NCBI GenBank assembly: GCA_938023415.1
Contig: CALHEE010000019.1
Span: forward strand, 1 to 39,640
Direction of reading: 5' to 3'
DNA from: Minisyncoccota bacterium
Lineage (GTDB): Bacteria; Patescibacteriota; Minisyncoccia; Minisyncoccales; GBS-2
Length of the DNA: 39,640 bases
A model generated the notes under the pieces. It made no database searches, was not told the DNA's origin, and saw only the letters and a program-made list of their open reading frames with translations. Shown here in pieces: positions 1 through 7,284 of this stretch; the stretch's first letter is position 1; the number at the start of each line of letters is the position of its first letter. The translations under genes and the position numbers were made by a program.

Positions 1-66
1 TTTAACACTTGACATATTTTCTTGAAATGAAAAAATAAAATAATCTACTACTCCAAAATAAATTTG

Positions 67-183
67 GAGGGCAGGTGGAGAAGGCAAATAGTGGTCGACT
101 ATTTGCTAAAACTAAAACTGCTTTTCAAAAAGATGGCAAAGGCAAAGAAAAAGAAAAAAAAGTAAAATTTTTTCCCTGCCCTC
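67..183 (+). ncRNA. Candidate structured RNA upstream of raiA/hpf
   Basis: GAGGGCAGG at 67-75 is perfectly complementary to CCTGCCCTC at 175-183. Inside it, GCAAATAGT (84-92) pairs with ACTATTTGC (98-106) around a 5-base loop. The rest of the interior is an A-rich strand. A TTGACA box lies at 9-14, but no well-spaced -10 follows it (TAAAAT at 36-41 would need a 21-base spacer). The position just before a hibernation-factor gene recalls the known raiA-motif RNAs, but I cannot show that it matches that family. A small GTG-started ORF (75-206) overlaps and is an alternative reading. The pairing is seen; the function is inference. Confidence 0.4.
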
Positions 184-206
184 TCAGTCCATTGAAAATT
201 TATTAA
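75..206 (+). CDS. Possible 43-aa Lys-rich small ORF
   Basis: A GTG at 75 preceded by GGAGG (66-70) opens a 43-codon frame rich in lysine that ends with TAA at 204-206. The GGAGG is a good ribosome binding site, which is unusual in this window. However, the same bases form one arm of a perfect stem with 175-183, so the apparent RBS may be only RNA structure. A second, 10-codon poly-lysine frame (133-165) also fits inside. I recognise no family. Probably not a real protein gene, but listed because a good SD is rare here. Confidence 0.15.
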   Translation: MEKANSGRLFAKTKTAFQKDGKGKEKEKKVKFFPCPLSPLKIY

Positions 207-254
207 ATAATCATGCTGGGGGCAGGGTTTGTTTTTGCAACTCTTGATTTAATA

Positions 255-689
255 ATGAAAATAACAATAAAGGCTACCAAAATTGAACTTACAAAATCAC
301 TGAAAGATTTGATTGAAAAGAAGATTAATTCACTTGAAAAATTTTTAAAAATTTTTTACAACAAAAAGAAAATAAAAAAAGGAAGAGAAAATGTAGAAGC
401 TTGGGTAGAGATTGGTAAGACAACAAAACATCACCAGAAAGGAATGATATATTATGCGGAGTGTCAGCTGAGATTACCAAGGAAATATTTGAGGGCAGTA
501 GCGGAAGGTGAAAATCTAAAGTGGGCCATTGATGAGGTAAAGGAGGAATTAGAAAGAGAAATTAAACACTACAAAGAAAGATGGTTAGCAAAAGTAAAAA
601 GGGGAGGGCGAATGTTGAAAAAAGAATTGAAAATTTCACCAGCTGCCAGATTTCCTCAAAAAGGAAGGGTCGTTGAAGAAGGGATATAA
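255..689 (+). CDS. hpf: Ribosome hibernation-promoting factor (HPF/RaiA family)
   Basis: This 144-residue protein opens with MKITIKATKIELTKSLKDLI, the typical beta-alpha start of HPF/YfiA proteins, followed by the E/K-rich helix and the beta strands that end in a dimer-like WAIDEVKEELEREIKHYK helix. The family binds the 30S decoding channel and silences or protects 70S ribosomes in slow growth. The long-form C-terminal dimerisation domain is absent; only about 35 basic residues follow. The track ORF begins at 213, but homology starts at Met 255, so I use that start. No Shine-Dalgarno is visible. It is followed after 106 bases by speD, with a structured spacer between them. Confidence 0.85.
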   Translation: MKITIKATKIELTKSLKDLIEKKINSLEKFLKIFYNKKKIKKGRENVEAWVEIGKTTKHHQKGMIYYAECQLRLPRKYLRAVAEGENLKWAIDEVKEELEREIKHYKERWLAKVKRGGRMLKKELKISPAARFPQKGRVVEEGI

Positions 690-787
690 AAAGTTAACCG
701 CTTTTTTTACTCTTTGTTTTTCCCCGCAAAATGCGGGGTAAGGCTTCCTGGAAGGTGATTTTTTCCAGGGTGTAAGCGGTTGACTTT
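690..787 (+). promoter_or_regulatory. Three-way-junction leader RNA of speD (candidate riboswitch)
   Basis: The whole spacer before speD can fold. The closing stem P1 pairs GTTAACCGCTT (693-703) with AAGCGGTTGAC (774-784), 11 bp with one U.G, and A/U pairs extend it to 690/787. P2 is CCCCGCA-aaa-TGCGGGG (722-738). P3 is CCTGGAA-loop-TTCCAGG (747-769). Junctions are 18, 8 and 4 bases. No U-run follows P2 or P3, so neither looks like a terminator. The stem ends nine bases before the speD ATG. I do not recognise a known SAM, preQ1 or ykkC consensus. Ligand control of polyamine synthesis is inference; the pairing is directly visible. Confidence 0.55.
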
Positions 788-795
788 AAAAAACT

Positions 796-1185
796 ATGAA
801 AAAAACAAAGAGGTCCAAAACATGGGCCAAAACAAAATATCAAAGGCCGATCGGAATACATCTTATTGCCGACTTTTGGTTTGGAAAATCAATAGAAGAT
901 CCAAAAGAATTGGGCGATCTTTTAATTGAGGCAGCCAAAAAAGCAGGCAATAAACCTCTTAATTTTGCTTTTCATAAATTTCAACCCCAAGGAATTACTG
1001 GGGTTTTATTGTTGGCCGAGAGTCATATTGCGGTTCATTCTTGGCCAGAATTGAATTATTTAGCGATCGATATTTTCACTTGCGGAAAAAAAACTTTTCC
1101 TGAAAGGGCCTTAAAACATTTGAAGGAAAAATTAAAACCGAAAAAAGTCAAGGTCTACAAGTTCAAAAGAGGGCTTTATGAATAA
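796..1185 (+). CDS. speD: S-adenosylmethionine decarboxylase proenzyme
   Basis: A 129-residue prokaryotic class 1 AdoMetDC. It decarboxylates AdoMet to supply the aminopropyl donor for spermidine-type polyamines. The self-cleavage site Glu75-Ser76 is in LLLAESHIAVHSWPE; Ser76 would become the pyruvoyl group. The catalytic His81 and Cys96 (IDIFTCG) are present, as in the Thermotoga enzyme. The C-terminus is slightly shorter than usual. The ATG at 796 has no Shine-Dalgarno and lies right after the three-way-junction leader. Its last 8 bases overlap the next gene, so the two are translationally linked. Confidence 0.93.
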   Translation: MKKTKRSKTWAKTKYQRPIGIHLIADFWFGKSIEDPKELGDLLIEAAKKAGNKPLNFAFHKFQPQGITGVLLLAESHIAVHSWPELNYLAIDIFTCGKKTFPERALKHLKEKLKPKKVKVYKFKRGLYE

Positions 1186-2290
1186 TGAATTAAAGAATCT
1201 TTATTTTGAGTTTTTGAAATTTCAGGAAAAAAAATTTATTGAAGACAGAAAATTTTGGTTTGGGGTGAGAGAGATGAAGCTAAAAGAAAAAGAAATCAAG
1301 AAAATTTTTTTAAATTACGAAAGAGATAGCTTTTTGGAATTTTGTAAAAAGGTCAAAGATATTATCTTTGCCAAAGATCCCCTGAGAGAATCATTATCAA
1401 AATGGTCAGTGGATAATTGGCTTTCTTATTATTACTTCAAATTTTTAAAAGATAAAAAAATCGTTGATTTTAAAAAGAACGGAAAGGTCTTTTTGCTGAA
1501 AAAAGAAATAAAAAATTTTTTGCCAAGGCCAAAAACCGAAAGGGAGATTAAAAAAAAGATTGAAAAAAAATTGAAAATAAAATTGGCGCTCAATGCCCCC
1601 TCAAATTATCTTTTTAAAACAAAAATCAAGCCCAAATACGATCAATTTCCTATTTCTACTTCTTCGGTTCTTTTCCTTGTCTCCAAAATTTTAGAATATT
1701 TACCTCTCTATGCTAAATTTCTTTTTGTTGGAGACGATGATTTAGTTTCCGTTTATCTTTCCTTGGCTGATGAAAATTTTAAAGCAAAGGTAATAGATAT
1801 TGATGAGGCACTGTTAAAGAAGATAAGAGAGGTGGCTAAAAGGTTTAATTTAAAGATAGAGACAGAAAGGGTAAATCTCTTTCAGGAGAAAAGGTTAAAA
1901 GAAAAATTTGTTGGCTTTTTAACTAGCCCTGTTTATACCTTTGAGGGTACGAAAGCCTTTTTTAATTTCGGAGTTGATCAACTTGGTAAGGATGGCGGAT
2001 TTTGTTTTTTAAACTTGGCGGATGAAGCGATTGGTAATCGATATCTTTTTTTGGAAGAGTTTTTTGCCAGAAAAAATCTGAAAATTTTGGAAGTAATTAA
2101 AGGAAAAATTCATTATCCATGGCAAATTTTACATTCAGAAGAGAAAATTATTTTAGAAAGATATCGCCAGCTTTTTTCAGAAAAAGTTGTTGAAAAAAGC
2201 CCCATTATTTCTTCTTCCCTTTGGGTTTTTAGTTTTGTTCCATTCAAAGTGGCAAGGCCCCAAAAACAACCTTTTTACGCTTACTTATGA
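1178..2290 (+). CDS. bpsA: Branched-chain polyamine synthase (BpsA/DUF43-type aminopropyltransferase)
   Basis: A 370-residue protein with an N-terminal winged-helix-like part (about 1-120) and a Rossmann-type C-terminal domain. The hallmark GDDDL (185-189) followed by SVYLSLA and VIDIDE matches BpsA, N4-bis(aminopropyl)spermidine synthase, which adds aminopropyl groups from decarboxylated AdoMet to spermidine. YDQFPIST (154-161) fits the substrate-side motif of the family. One oddity: the usual D-P-P after the nucleotide domain reads TSPVYT here, so catalytic detail may differ. The start overlaps speD by 8 bases and the stop overlaps the next gene as ATGA. BpsA is best known from thermophiles. 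Confidence 0.8.
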   Translation: MNNELKNLYFEFLKFQEKKFIEDRKFWFGVREMKLKEKEIKKIFLNYERDSFLEFCKKVKDIIFAKDPLRESLSKWSVDNWLSYYYFKFLKDKKIVDFKKNGKVFLLKKEIKNFLPRPKTEREIKKKIEKKLKIKLALNAPSNYLFKTKIKPKYDQFPISTSSVLFLVSKILEYLPLYAKFLFVGDDDLVSVYLSLADENFKAKVIDIDEALLKKIREVAKRFNLKIETERVNLFQEKRLKEKFVGFLTSPVYTFEGTKAFFNFGVDQLGKDGGFCFLNLADEAIGNRYLFLEEFFARKNLKILEVIKGKIHYPWQILHSEEKIILERYRQLFSEKVVEKSPIISSSLWVFSFVPFKVARPQKQPFYAYL

Positions 2291-2853
2291 GACCTTTTAT
2301 CGTTTTTATCAATGGCTCGCCGAGAGAAAGAGGCAGAACCTTTGGTTATTTGAAAGCAATAGAAAGAGGAGCAAAGAAAGAAGGAGCAAAAACTCAGTTT
2401 TTCCATCTGAGGGATTTTAAAATCTTGCCTTGCCTTGGGTGCTATAGCCATTCTCCCAAAAGTTGTACTTTTCCTTGTAAGGTAAAAGATGATATGGAAA
2501 AGATTTATCAAGTTTTGTTAAAAGCTGAAGGAATAGTGATTGGCTCTCCTTCTTTTTGGTTTTCTGTTCCTGGAGCATTAAAAAATTTTATCGATCGATT
2601 AACTTGTTTGGAAAATAACGGCTACCTTTTAGAAGGGAAAATCTTTGCTGCTCCTTCTTGTGCGGAAGAGTCTGGCGGAGAGGAGGTGGGCCATTATTTA
2701 ATTTCCGTCTTCAATGAGATGGGCTGTATTATTCCGCCCTTTGCTACTCCATTTTTTAATGAAAAAGAAAAAGGAACTTGGCAAAAAAAGGATTTAGAAA
2801 TTTTGGGACGGAATATTGTGAGACTGGCCAAGGTTGCAAAAAAACTTCTTTAG
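2287..2853 (+). CDS. NADPH-dependent FMN reductase / flavodoxin-fold protein
   Basis: 188 residues with a flavodoxin-like fold. The N-terminal [11 protein letters not shown] is the FMN phosphate loop, [20 protein letters not shown] is the second flavin contact typical of the NADPH-dependent FMN reductase/iron-sulfur flavoprotein group, and [10 protein letters not shown] carries a CxxC. Three further cysteines (SCTFPC region) could bind a metal, but this is not shown. It is translationally coupled to bpsA through ATGA and followed after 17 bases by the arginine decarboxylase. Its role in a polyamine operon is unclear; a redox partner or an unrelated hitch-hiker are both possible. Confidence 0.75.
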   Translation: MRPFIVFINGSPRERGRTFGYLKAIERGAKKEGAKTQFFHLRDFKILPCLGCYSHSPKSCTFPCKVKDDMEKIYQVLLKAEGIVIGSPSFWFSVPGALKNFIDRLTCLENNGYLLEGKIFAAPSCAEESGGEEVGHYLISVFNEMGCIIPPFATPFFNEKEKGTWQKKDLEILGRNIVRLAKVAKKLL

Positions 2854-2870
2854 TTTTAAAATTTCATTGT

Positions 2871-3413
2871 ATGGTACCAACAAAATTTTTTTTAACTAAG
2901 GGGGTCGGCATTCATAAAAATTATTTACAAGCTTTTGAGTTGGCCTTAGAAAAAGCTGGGATTTCAAAATTTAATTTGGTTTCTGTCTCCAGCATTTTAC
3001 CACCCAATTGTAAAAAAATTTCCCGTGAGGAAGGTTTAAAATACTTAAGCGCAGGCGAGATTGTTTTTGTGGTTATGTCTAGAAATGCCACTAATGAACC
3101 AAACAGACTAGTGGCTGCCTCAATCGGTTGTGCCATTCCCGCGGATCCCAACCAATACGGTTATATTGCTGAACATCATTCCTTTGGGGAAACTCAGGAA
3201 AAAGCGGGAGAGTATGCTGAAGACTTAGCAGCTTCAATGTTAGCTTCCACCCTTGGGTTGAAATTCGATCCAGATGAAGGGTGGGATGAAAGAGAAAAGG
3301 CCTTCAAAATGTCGGGAAAAATCATTTATACGACTAATATCACTCAGACAGCTGAAGGCCAAAAAGATGGCCTCTGGACTTGTGTGGTAGCAGCTGCTGT
3401 ACTTATTCCATAG
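2871..3413 (+). CDS. pdaD: Pyruvoyl-dependent arginine decarboxylase
   Basis: A 180-residue PvlArgDC proenzyme that turns arginine into agmatine, the entry step of the agmatine route to spermidine. The self-cleavage pair Ser40-Ser41 lies in [11 protein letters not shown], exactly as in the archaeal and chlamydial family. The AEHHSFGET segment and the C-terminal [11 protein letters not shown] strand also fit. The track ORF begins at 2778 inside the previous gene; homology begins at Met 2871 ([11 protein letters not shown]), so I use that start. It ends the polyamine cluster; the secA promoter follows. Agmatine ureohydrolase and a linear aminopropyltransferase are not in this window. Confidence 0.92.
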   Translation: MVPTKFFLTKGVGIHKNYLQAFELALEKAGISKFNLVSVSSILPPNCKKISREEGLKYLSAGEIVFVVMSRNATNEPNRLVAASIGCAIPADPNQYGYIAEHHSFGETQEKAGEYAEDLAASMLASTLGLKFDPDEGWDEREKAFKMSGKIIYTTNITQTAEGQKDGLWTCVVAAAVLIP

Positions 3414-3481
3414 AAAAACTAAATTCATTCTTAGCCTTTTTTAGAAAAAGGGTGAAAAACTCTTTTTTTGTTTTGAAGTTG

Positions 3482-3487
3482 TATAAT
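3482..3487 (+). promoter_or_regulatory. -10 box of secA, six bases from the ATG
   Basis: A perfect TATAAT ends six bases before the secA start codon at 3494. A transcript starting the usual 6-7 bases after the box would begin at or next to the ATG, so secA mRNA may be leaderless. The -35 region at about 3459-3464 does not resemble TTGACA. Confidence 0.5.
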
Positions 3488-3493
3488 AAAAAT

Positions 3494-5968
3494 ATGGCCA
3501 TTTTAGAAAAGATCTTTGGCGATCCTAATAAAAAATATTTAAAGAAAATTGAGCCCCTGGTAAAAAAAATTAATTCTCTGGAAAAGAAATTTGAAAATTT
3601 TTCAGATGAGAAACTAAAAGAAAAAACTTTTGAATTTAAAGAAAGGTTAAAAAAGGGAGAAGCTCTTGATGATTTATTACCAGAAGCTTTTGCGGTAGTA
3701 AGAGAGGCAGCCAAAAGAACTTTAGGACAAAGACATTATGATGTTCAGCTGATGGGTGGCATTGTCTTGCATCAAGGGAAAATTGCCGAAATGAAAACGG
3801 GTGAAGGGAAAACATTGACTGCTACCTTGGCTTTGTATTTGAATGCTTTAGAGGGAAAGGGGTGTCATTTAGTTACGGTTAACGATTACTTAGCTAGAAG
3901 AGATACTGTCTGGATGGGTCAAATTTATCATTTGTTAGGACTGAGCGTTGGTTGTTTGAACCATGAGCAAGCTTTCTTATACGACCCAGAATACAAAAAA
4001 CCAACTGAGGAAAAAGAGAAAATGAGGGATGAGCTAGGCAGTTTTTATGTGGTGGAAGATTTCCTCCGACCATGTTCCAGAAAAGAGGCCTATTTGGCCG
4101 ATATCACCTATGGAACCAATAATGAATTTGGTTTTGATTACTTAAGAGATAACATGGTTTATCATCCAGAGGAAGAGGTTCAGCGCGGTTTTCATTACGC
4201 CATTTTAGATGAGATAGATTCCATTTTGATCGACGAAGCCAGGACACCATTAATCATTTCTGCGCCATCCGGAGAAAAAGCTGACCAATATTATTTTTTT
4301 GCTCAGCTCGTTGAAAGATTAAAAAAGGACATCGATTACATCTTGGACGAAAAACATCGAACCGCTCAGTGGACAGAGGAAGGGATCAAAAAAATTATTG
4401 AAATTTTAAAAAGAGATCCATGGGCCGAGGGAGATTTTCGGACCATTCACATGTTGGAAAATGCTCGCAATGCCAAAGAATTTTTCCTTTTAGATAGAGA
4501 CTATGTCATCAAAAATGGAGAAGTGATCATTGTCGATGAATTTACGGGAAGACTAATGCCAGGGAGAAGATGGTCTGGGGGGATGCATCAAGCGGTAGAA
4601 GCAAAAGAGCACATTAGGGGTCATCCAGAAGTGAAAGTGAAAGAGGAATCGGTTACTTTAGCTTCGATCACTTTTCAAAATTTTTTCCGCCTTTATAAAA
4701 AATTGGCCGGAATGACAGGTACAGCCATGACTTCGGCGGAAGAATTTTACAAAGTTTATGGGTTGGAAGTAATTGCCATTCCTACTAATAAGCCCATGAT
4801 TAGAGTTGATCTCCCAGATAAAGTTTATAAAAGCGAAAAAGCAAAATTTCGGGCGGTGGTTGAAGAAATTAAAAAAAGACATAAATTAGGACAACCTGTT
4901 TTGGTGGGCACACGGTCCGTGGAAAAAAACGAATATTTGGGAAAATTATTAGAAAGAGAGGGAATTCCTCATCAAATTCTCAATGCCAAACATCATGAAA
5001 AAGAAGGCCAAATTATTGCTCAGGCAGGAAGACTAGGGGCAGTGACCATTGCCACCAATATGGCTGGTCGGGGAGTTGATATTATTTTAGGAGGGAACCC
5101 TCCAGATCCTGAAGAGAGAAAAAAAGTGATTGAGTTGGGAGGACTTTTTGTGATTGGTACCGAAAGACACGAGGCCAGGAGGATCGATAATCAATTGAGG
5201 GGAAGGGCAGGAAGACAGGGAGAGCCAGGGTCTTCTCAATTTTTCCTTTCTTTAGAAGATGAATTATTGAGAATTTTTGGAGGAGAGAAAATAAAGTCTT
5301 TAATGAATGTTTTAAAAATCCCAGATGACCAGGCCATTGAATTTGAATTGGTAAGTAAGGCAATTGAAGAAGCTCAGTCAAGAATTGAGGGTTTAAACTT
5401 CGATTTGAGAAAGCACCTTTTAGAATATGATGATGTGATGAATGTTCATCGGGAAACTTTTTATCGGAAAAGAAGAGAAATTCTCCATGCCTCACCTCAA
5501 CAATTAAGAAGCAAAATTTTAGAAACTGTGCTCAGGGCTGGTTACAAAAAAGAAGACTTTGAAAGAAAAGAAAGAGAAATTGGTTCAGAAAAATTGCTTG
5601 AGGTTTCAAGATTTATTTTTTTGAAAACCATGGATTTGCTTTGGATTGAACATTTGGAAAATATGGAACATCTGAGAGATTCAGTGAAACTAAGAACCTA
5701 TGGTCAACGTGACCCCCTTATCGAGTACAAAAGCGAAGCCCATAAAATGTTCAAAAACCTTTTAGGATTTCTCGATCAAGCCATCGCCCAGCAGATAATG
5801 AAAATGAAGCTCCAAACAAAAGATTCTCTTGAAAGCTCAACCTCTCCTATTACAATTTTTTCAGGTCGTCGGCCAGGGAGGAACGATCCTTGTCCATGCG
5901 GAAAGAGAGATCCTCATACTGGAAGACCAATAAAATACAAAAAGTGTTGTTGGCCCAAATACGGTTAA
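3494..5968 (+). CDS. secA: Preprotein translocase ATPase SecA
   Basis: The 824-residue motor of the Sec pathway; it binds ATP and pushes unfolded preproteins through SecYEG (secY is at 33.4 kb). Visible are Walker A MKTGEGKTLTATL, the DEAD-like ILDEIDSILIDEARTPLIIS, the second nucleotide domain TNMAGRGVDIILGG, the RGRAGRQGEPG arginine-finger region, and a helical wing/scaffold domain. A cysteine motif ends the protein (RNDPCPCG...KKCC), with about seven extra residues between the pairs compared with the usual CPCGSGKKYK form. An insertion near residues 160-190 lengthens the first domain. The track ORF runs from 3380; MAILEKIFGDPNKK at 3494 is the homologous start. Confidence 0.97.
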   Translation: MAILEKIFGDPNKKYLKKIEPLVKKINSLEKKFENFSDEKLKEKTFEFKERLKKGEALDDLLPEAFAVVREAAKRTLGQRHYDVQLMGGIVLHQGKIAEMKTGEGKTLTATLALYLNALEGKGCHLVTVNDYLARRDTVWMGQIYHLLGLSVGCLNHEQAFLYDPEYKKPTEEKEKMRDELGSFYVVEDFLRPCSRKEAYLADITYGTNNEFGFDYLRDNMVYHPEEEVQRGFHYAILDEIDSILIDEARTPLIISAPSGEKADQYYFFAQLVERLKKDIDYILDEKHRTAQWTEEGIKKIIEILKRDPWAEGDFRTIHMLENARNAKEFFLLDRDYVIKNGEVIIVDEFTGRLMPGRRWSGGMHQAVEAKEHIRGHPEVKVKEESVTLASITFQNFFRLYKKLAGMTGTAMTSAEEFYKVYGLEVIAIPTNKPMIRVDLPDKVYKSEKAKFRAVVEEIKKRHKLGQPVLVGTRSVEKNEYLGKLLEREGIPHQILNAKHHEKEGQIIAQAGRLGAVTIATNMAGRGVDIILGGNPPDPEERKKVIELGGLFVIGTERHEARRIDNQLRGRAGRQGEPGSSQFFLSLEDELLRIFGGEKIKSLMNVLKIPDDQAIEFELVSKAIEEAQSRIEGLNFDLRKHLLEYDDVMNVHRETFYRKRREILHASPQQLRSKILETVLRAGYKKEDFERKEREIGSEKLLEVSRFIFLKTMDLLWIEHLENMEHLRDSVKLRTYGQRDPLIEYKSEAHKMFKNLLGFLDQAIAQQIMKMKLQTKDSLESSTSPITIFSGRRPGRNDPCPCGKRDPHTGRPIKYKKCCWPKYG

Positions 5969-6031
5969 TTTGCTCTCTTTAAATTTCTAAAAAATTGAAC
6001 CTTGAATTTAAACTTTCTTTTTCAAAACATT

Positions 6032-6060
6032 TTGACATTATTTTTTTGGATTGGTATAAA
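6032..6060 (+). promoter_or_regulatory. Sigma-70-type promoter of the sigma-4/HARE gene
   Basis: TTGACA (6032-6037), a 17-base spacer and TATAAA (6055-6060) form a near-consensus promoter. The coding start is 24 bases further on, with GAAGGA as a Shine-Dalgarno just before it. This marks the start of a new transcription unit after secA. Confidence 0.8.
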
Positions 6061-6083
6061 TAATTAATGAAGATTGAAGGAAA

Positions 6084-7064
6084 ATGACTAATTTTAATTA
6101 TCGAAAATTATCTTTAGATTTAATCTCTCATCTCAAAGAAAGAGAAAAAGAGGTAATTTTGCGTCGCTTTGGCTTAGACGGAAAGCATCCAGAAACCTTA
6201 GAGGCTATTGGTAAAGATTATGGACTTTCCCGAGAGCGCATTCGTCAAATTCAAAACTCAGCCTTAGAGAAAGTGAAGCCAAAATTGGAGAAAATTCCAG
6301 AAGTATTTCAGTTTTTTTCAGATTATTTGAAAAAATTTGGGGGAGTAAAAAGAGAAGAAAGGTTGTTAGAAGAACTGGGAGGGGAGAAAGAGAAAAACGA
6401 GGTTTCTTTCCTTTTGAAATTGAAAGGAGAATTTTTACATTTTCCGGAGGAGAAAGATTTTTATTCTTGTTGGGCCATCAATGTTGAAGCTTACAGATCT
6501 GCTCAAAATACTATTAACTTGGTTTTCTCTCACTTAGAAAAAATGAAAAAGCCCCTCACGCTCGATGAGCTAAATTTTTTCTCTCAAGAAAAAGAGGTTT
6601 TAGAATCGTGGTTAGAAATTTCAAAGAAAATTCAAAAAAATGAAGACGGTCTTTATGGCCTGAAAGATTGGCCAGAAATTAATCCCCGTTGTATCAGAGA
6701 TAAGGCCTATTTAGTTTTAAAAAAGATGGGTAAGCCTCTTCATTTTAGAGAAATTGCTTCCCTCATTGAAAAGGCAAATTTACATACTGTTCATAATGAG
6801 CTCATCCGAGATCCAAGATTTGTTTTGGTTGGTCGGGGAATCTATGCTCTTTCTGAATGGGGATATTACCCAGGAGAGGTGAAAGAAGTAATTTTCAGAA
6901 TTTTAAAAGAGGAAGGAAGAGCGCTGACAAAAGAAGAAATTATTGAAAGAGTTTTAAAACAGAGGATGGTGAAAGAAAATACTATCTTAATGAATTTAAG
7001 TAATAAAAAGTACTTCTTGAGAGACGAGCAGGGGAGGTATCGGCTAAAAACCGAATTAGCTTAA
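6084..7064 (+). CDS. Sigma-region-4 plus HARE-HTH DNA-binding protein
   Basis: 326 residues. Residues about 15-65 are a clear sigma-70 region 4 (LKEREKEVILRRFGLDG, then GLSRERIRQIQNSALEKV), but sigma regions 1-3 are missing. The middle is helical. About residues 210-265 form a HARE-HTH winged helix (KAYLVLKKMGKPLHFREIAS, ending GRGIYALSEWGY) like the RNA polymerase delta subunit, and a second related wing follows to the end. It probably acts as a transcription regulator touching the -35 element or RNA polymerase rather than as a full sigma factor. It has its own strong promoter and heads a run that continues into the membrane/VirD4 genes. Confidence 0.75.
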   Translation: MTNFNYRKLSLDLISHLKEREKEVILRRFGLDGKHPETLEAIGKDYGLSRERIRQIQNSALEKVKPKLEKIPEVFQFFSDYLKKFGGVKREERLLEELGGEKEKNEVSFLLKLKGEFLHFPEEKDFYSCWAINVEAYRSAQNTINLVFSHLEKMKKPLTLDELNFFSQEKEVLESWLEISKKIQKNEDGLYGLKDWPEINPRCIRDKAYLVLKKMGKPLHFREIASLIEKANLHTVHNELIRDPRFVLVGRGIYALSEWGYYPGEVKEVIFRILKEEGRALTKEEIIERVLKQRMVKENTILMNLSNKKYFLRDEQGRYRLKTELA

Positions 7065-7065
7065 A

Positions 7066-7284
7066 ATGGAGATTTTCGATTTAGGAATAAAAATTTTATT
7101 AATTGCTAGCTTAATTTTTTTTGTGATTTTCTTTTCTCTCTCTAGTTATTGGGCAAGCGAATTTCATCCAGAAAGAAAATATATTATTGGATTTATGGTA
7201 ACTATTCTCCACTTTTTTTGGGTTTTTGTGGCGGGATTTTTCTTTATTGTCTTACTTTCTTTTTTCTTTAAGTTATTTTTTTGA
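7066..7284 (+). CDS. Small two-helix membrane protein
   Basis: 72 residues with two hydrophobic segments (about 8-28 and 41-70) separated by a short polar loop ending HPERKY. No family recognised. It starts two bases after the preceding stop, and its own TGA overlaps the possible TTG start of the next gene, so it sits inside an operon with the VirD4-like ATPase. A small membrane partner of that ATPase is a reasonable guess, by context only. Confidence 0.6.
   Translation: MEIFDLGIKILLIASLIFFVIFFSLSSYWASEFHPERKYIIGFMVTILHFFWVFVAGFFFIVLLSFFFKLFF

Noticed and set aside
722-738. Intrinsic terminator after hpf
   Set aside because: CCCCGCA/TGCGGGG is a strong stem but is followed by TAAGG, not a T-run; it fits better as P2 of the leader.
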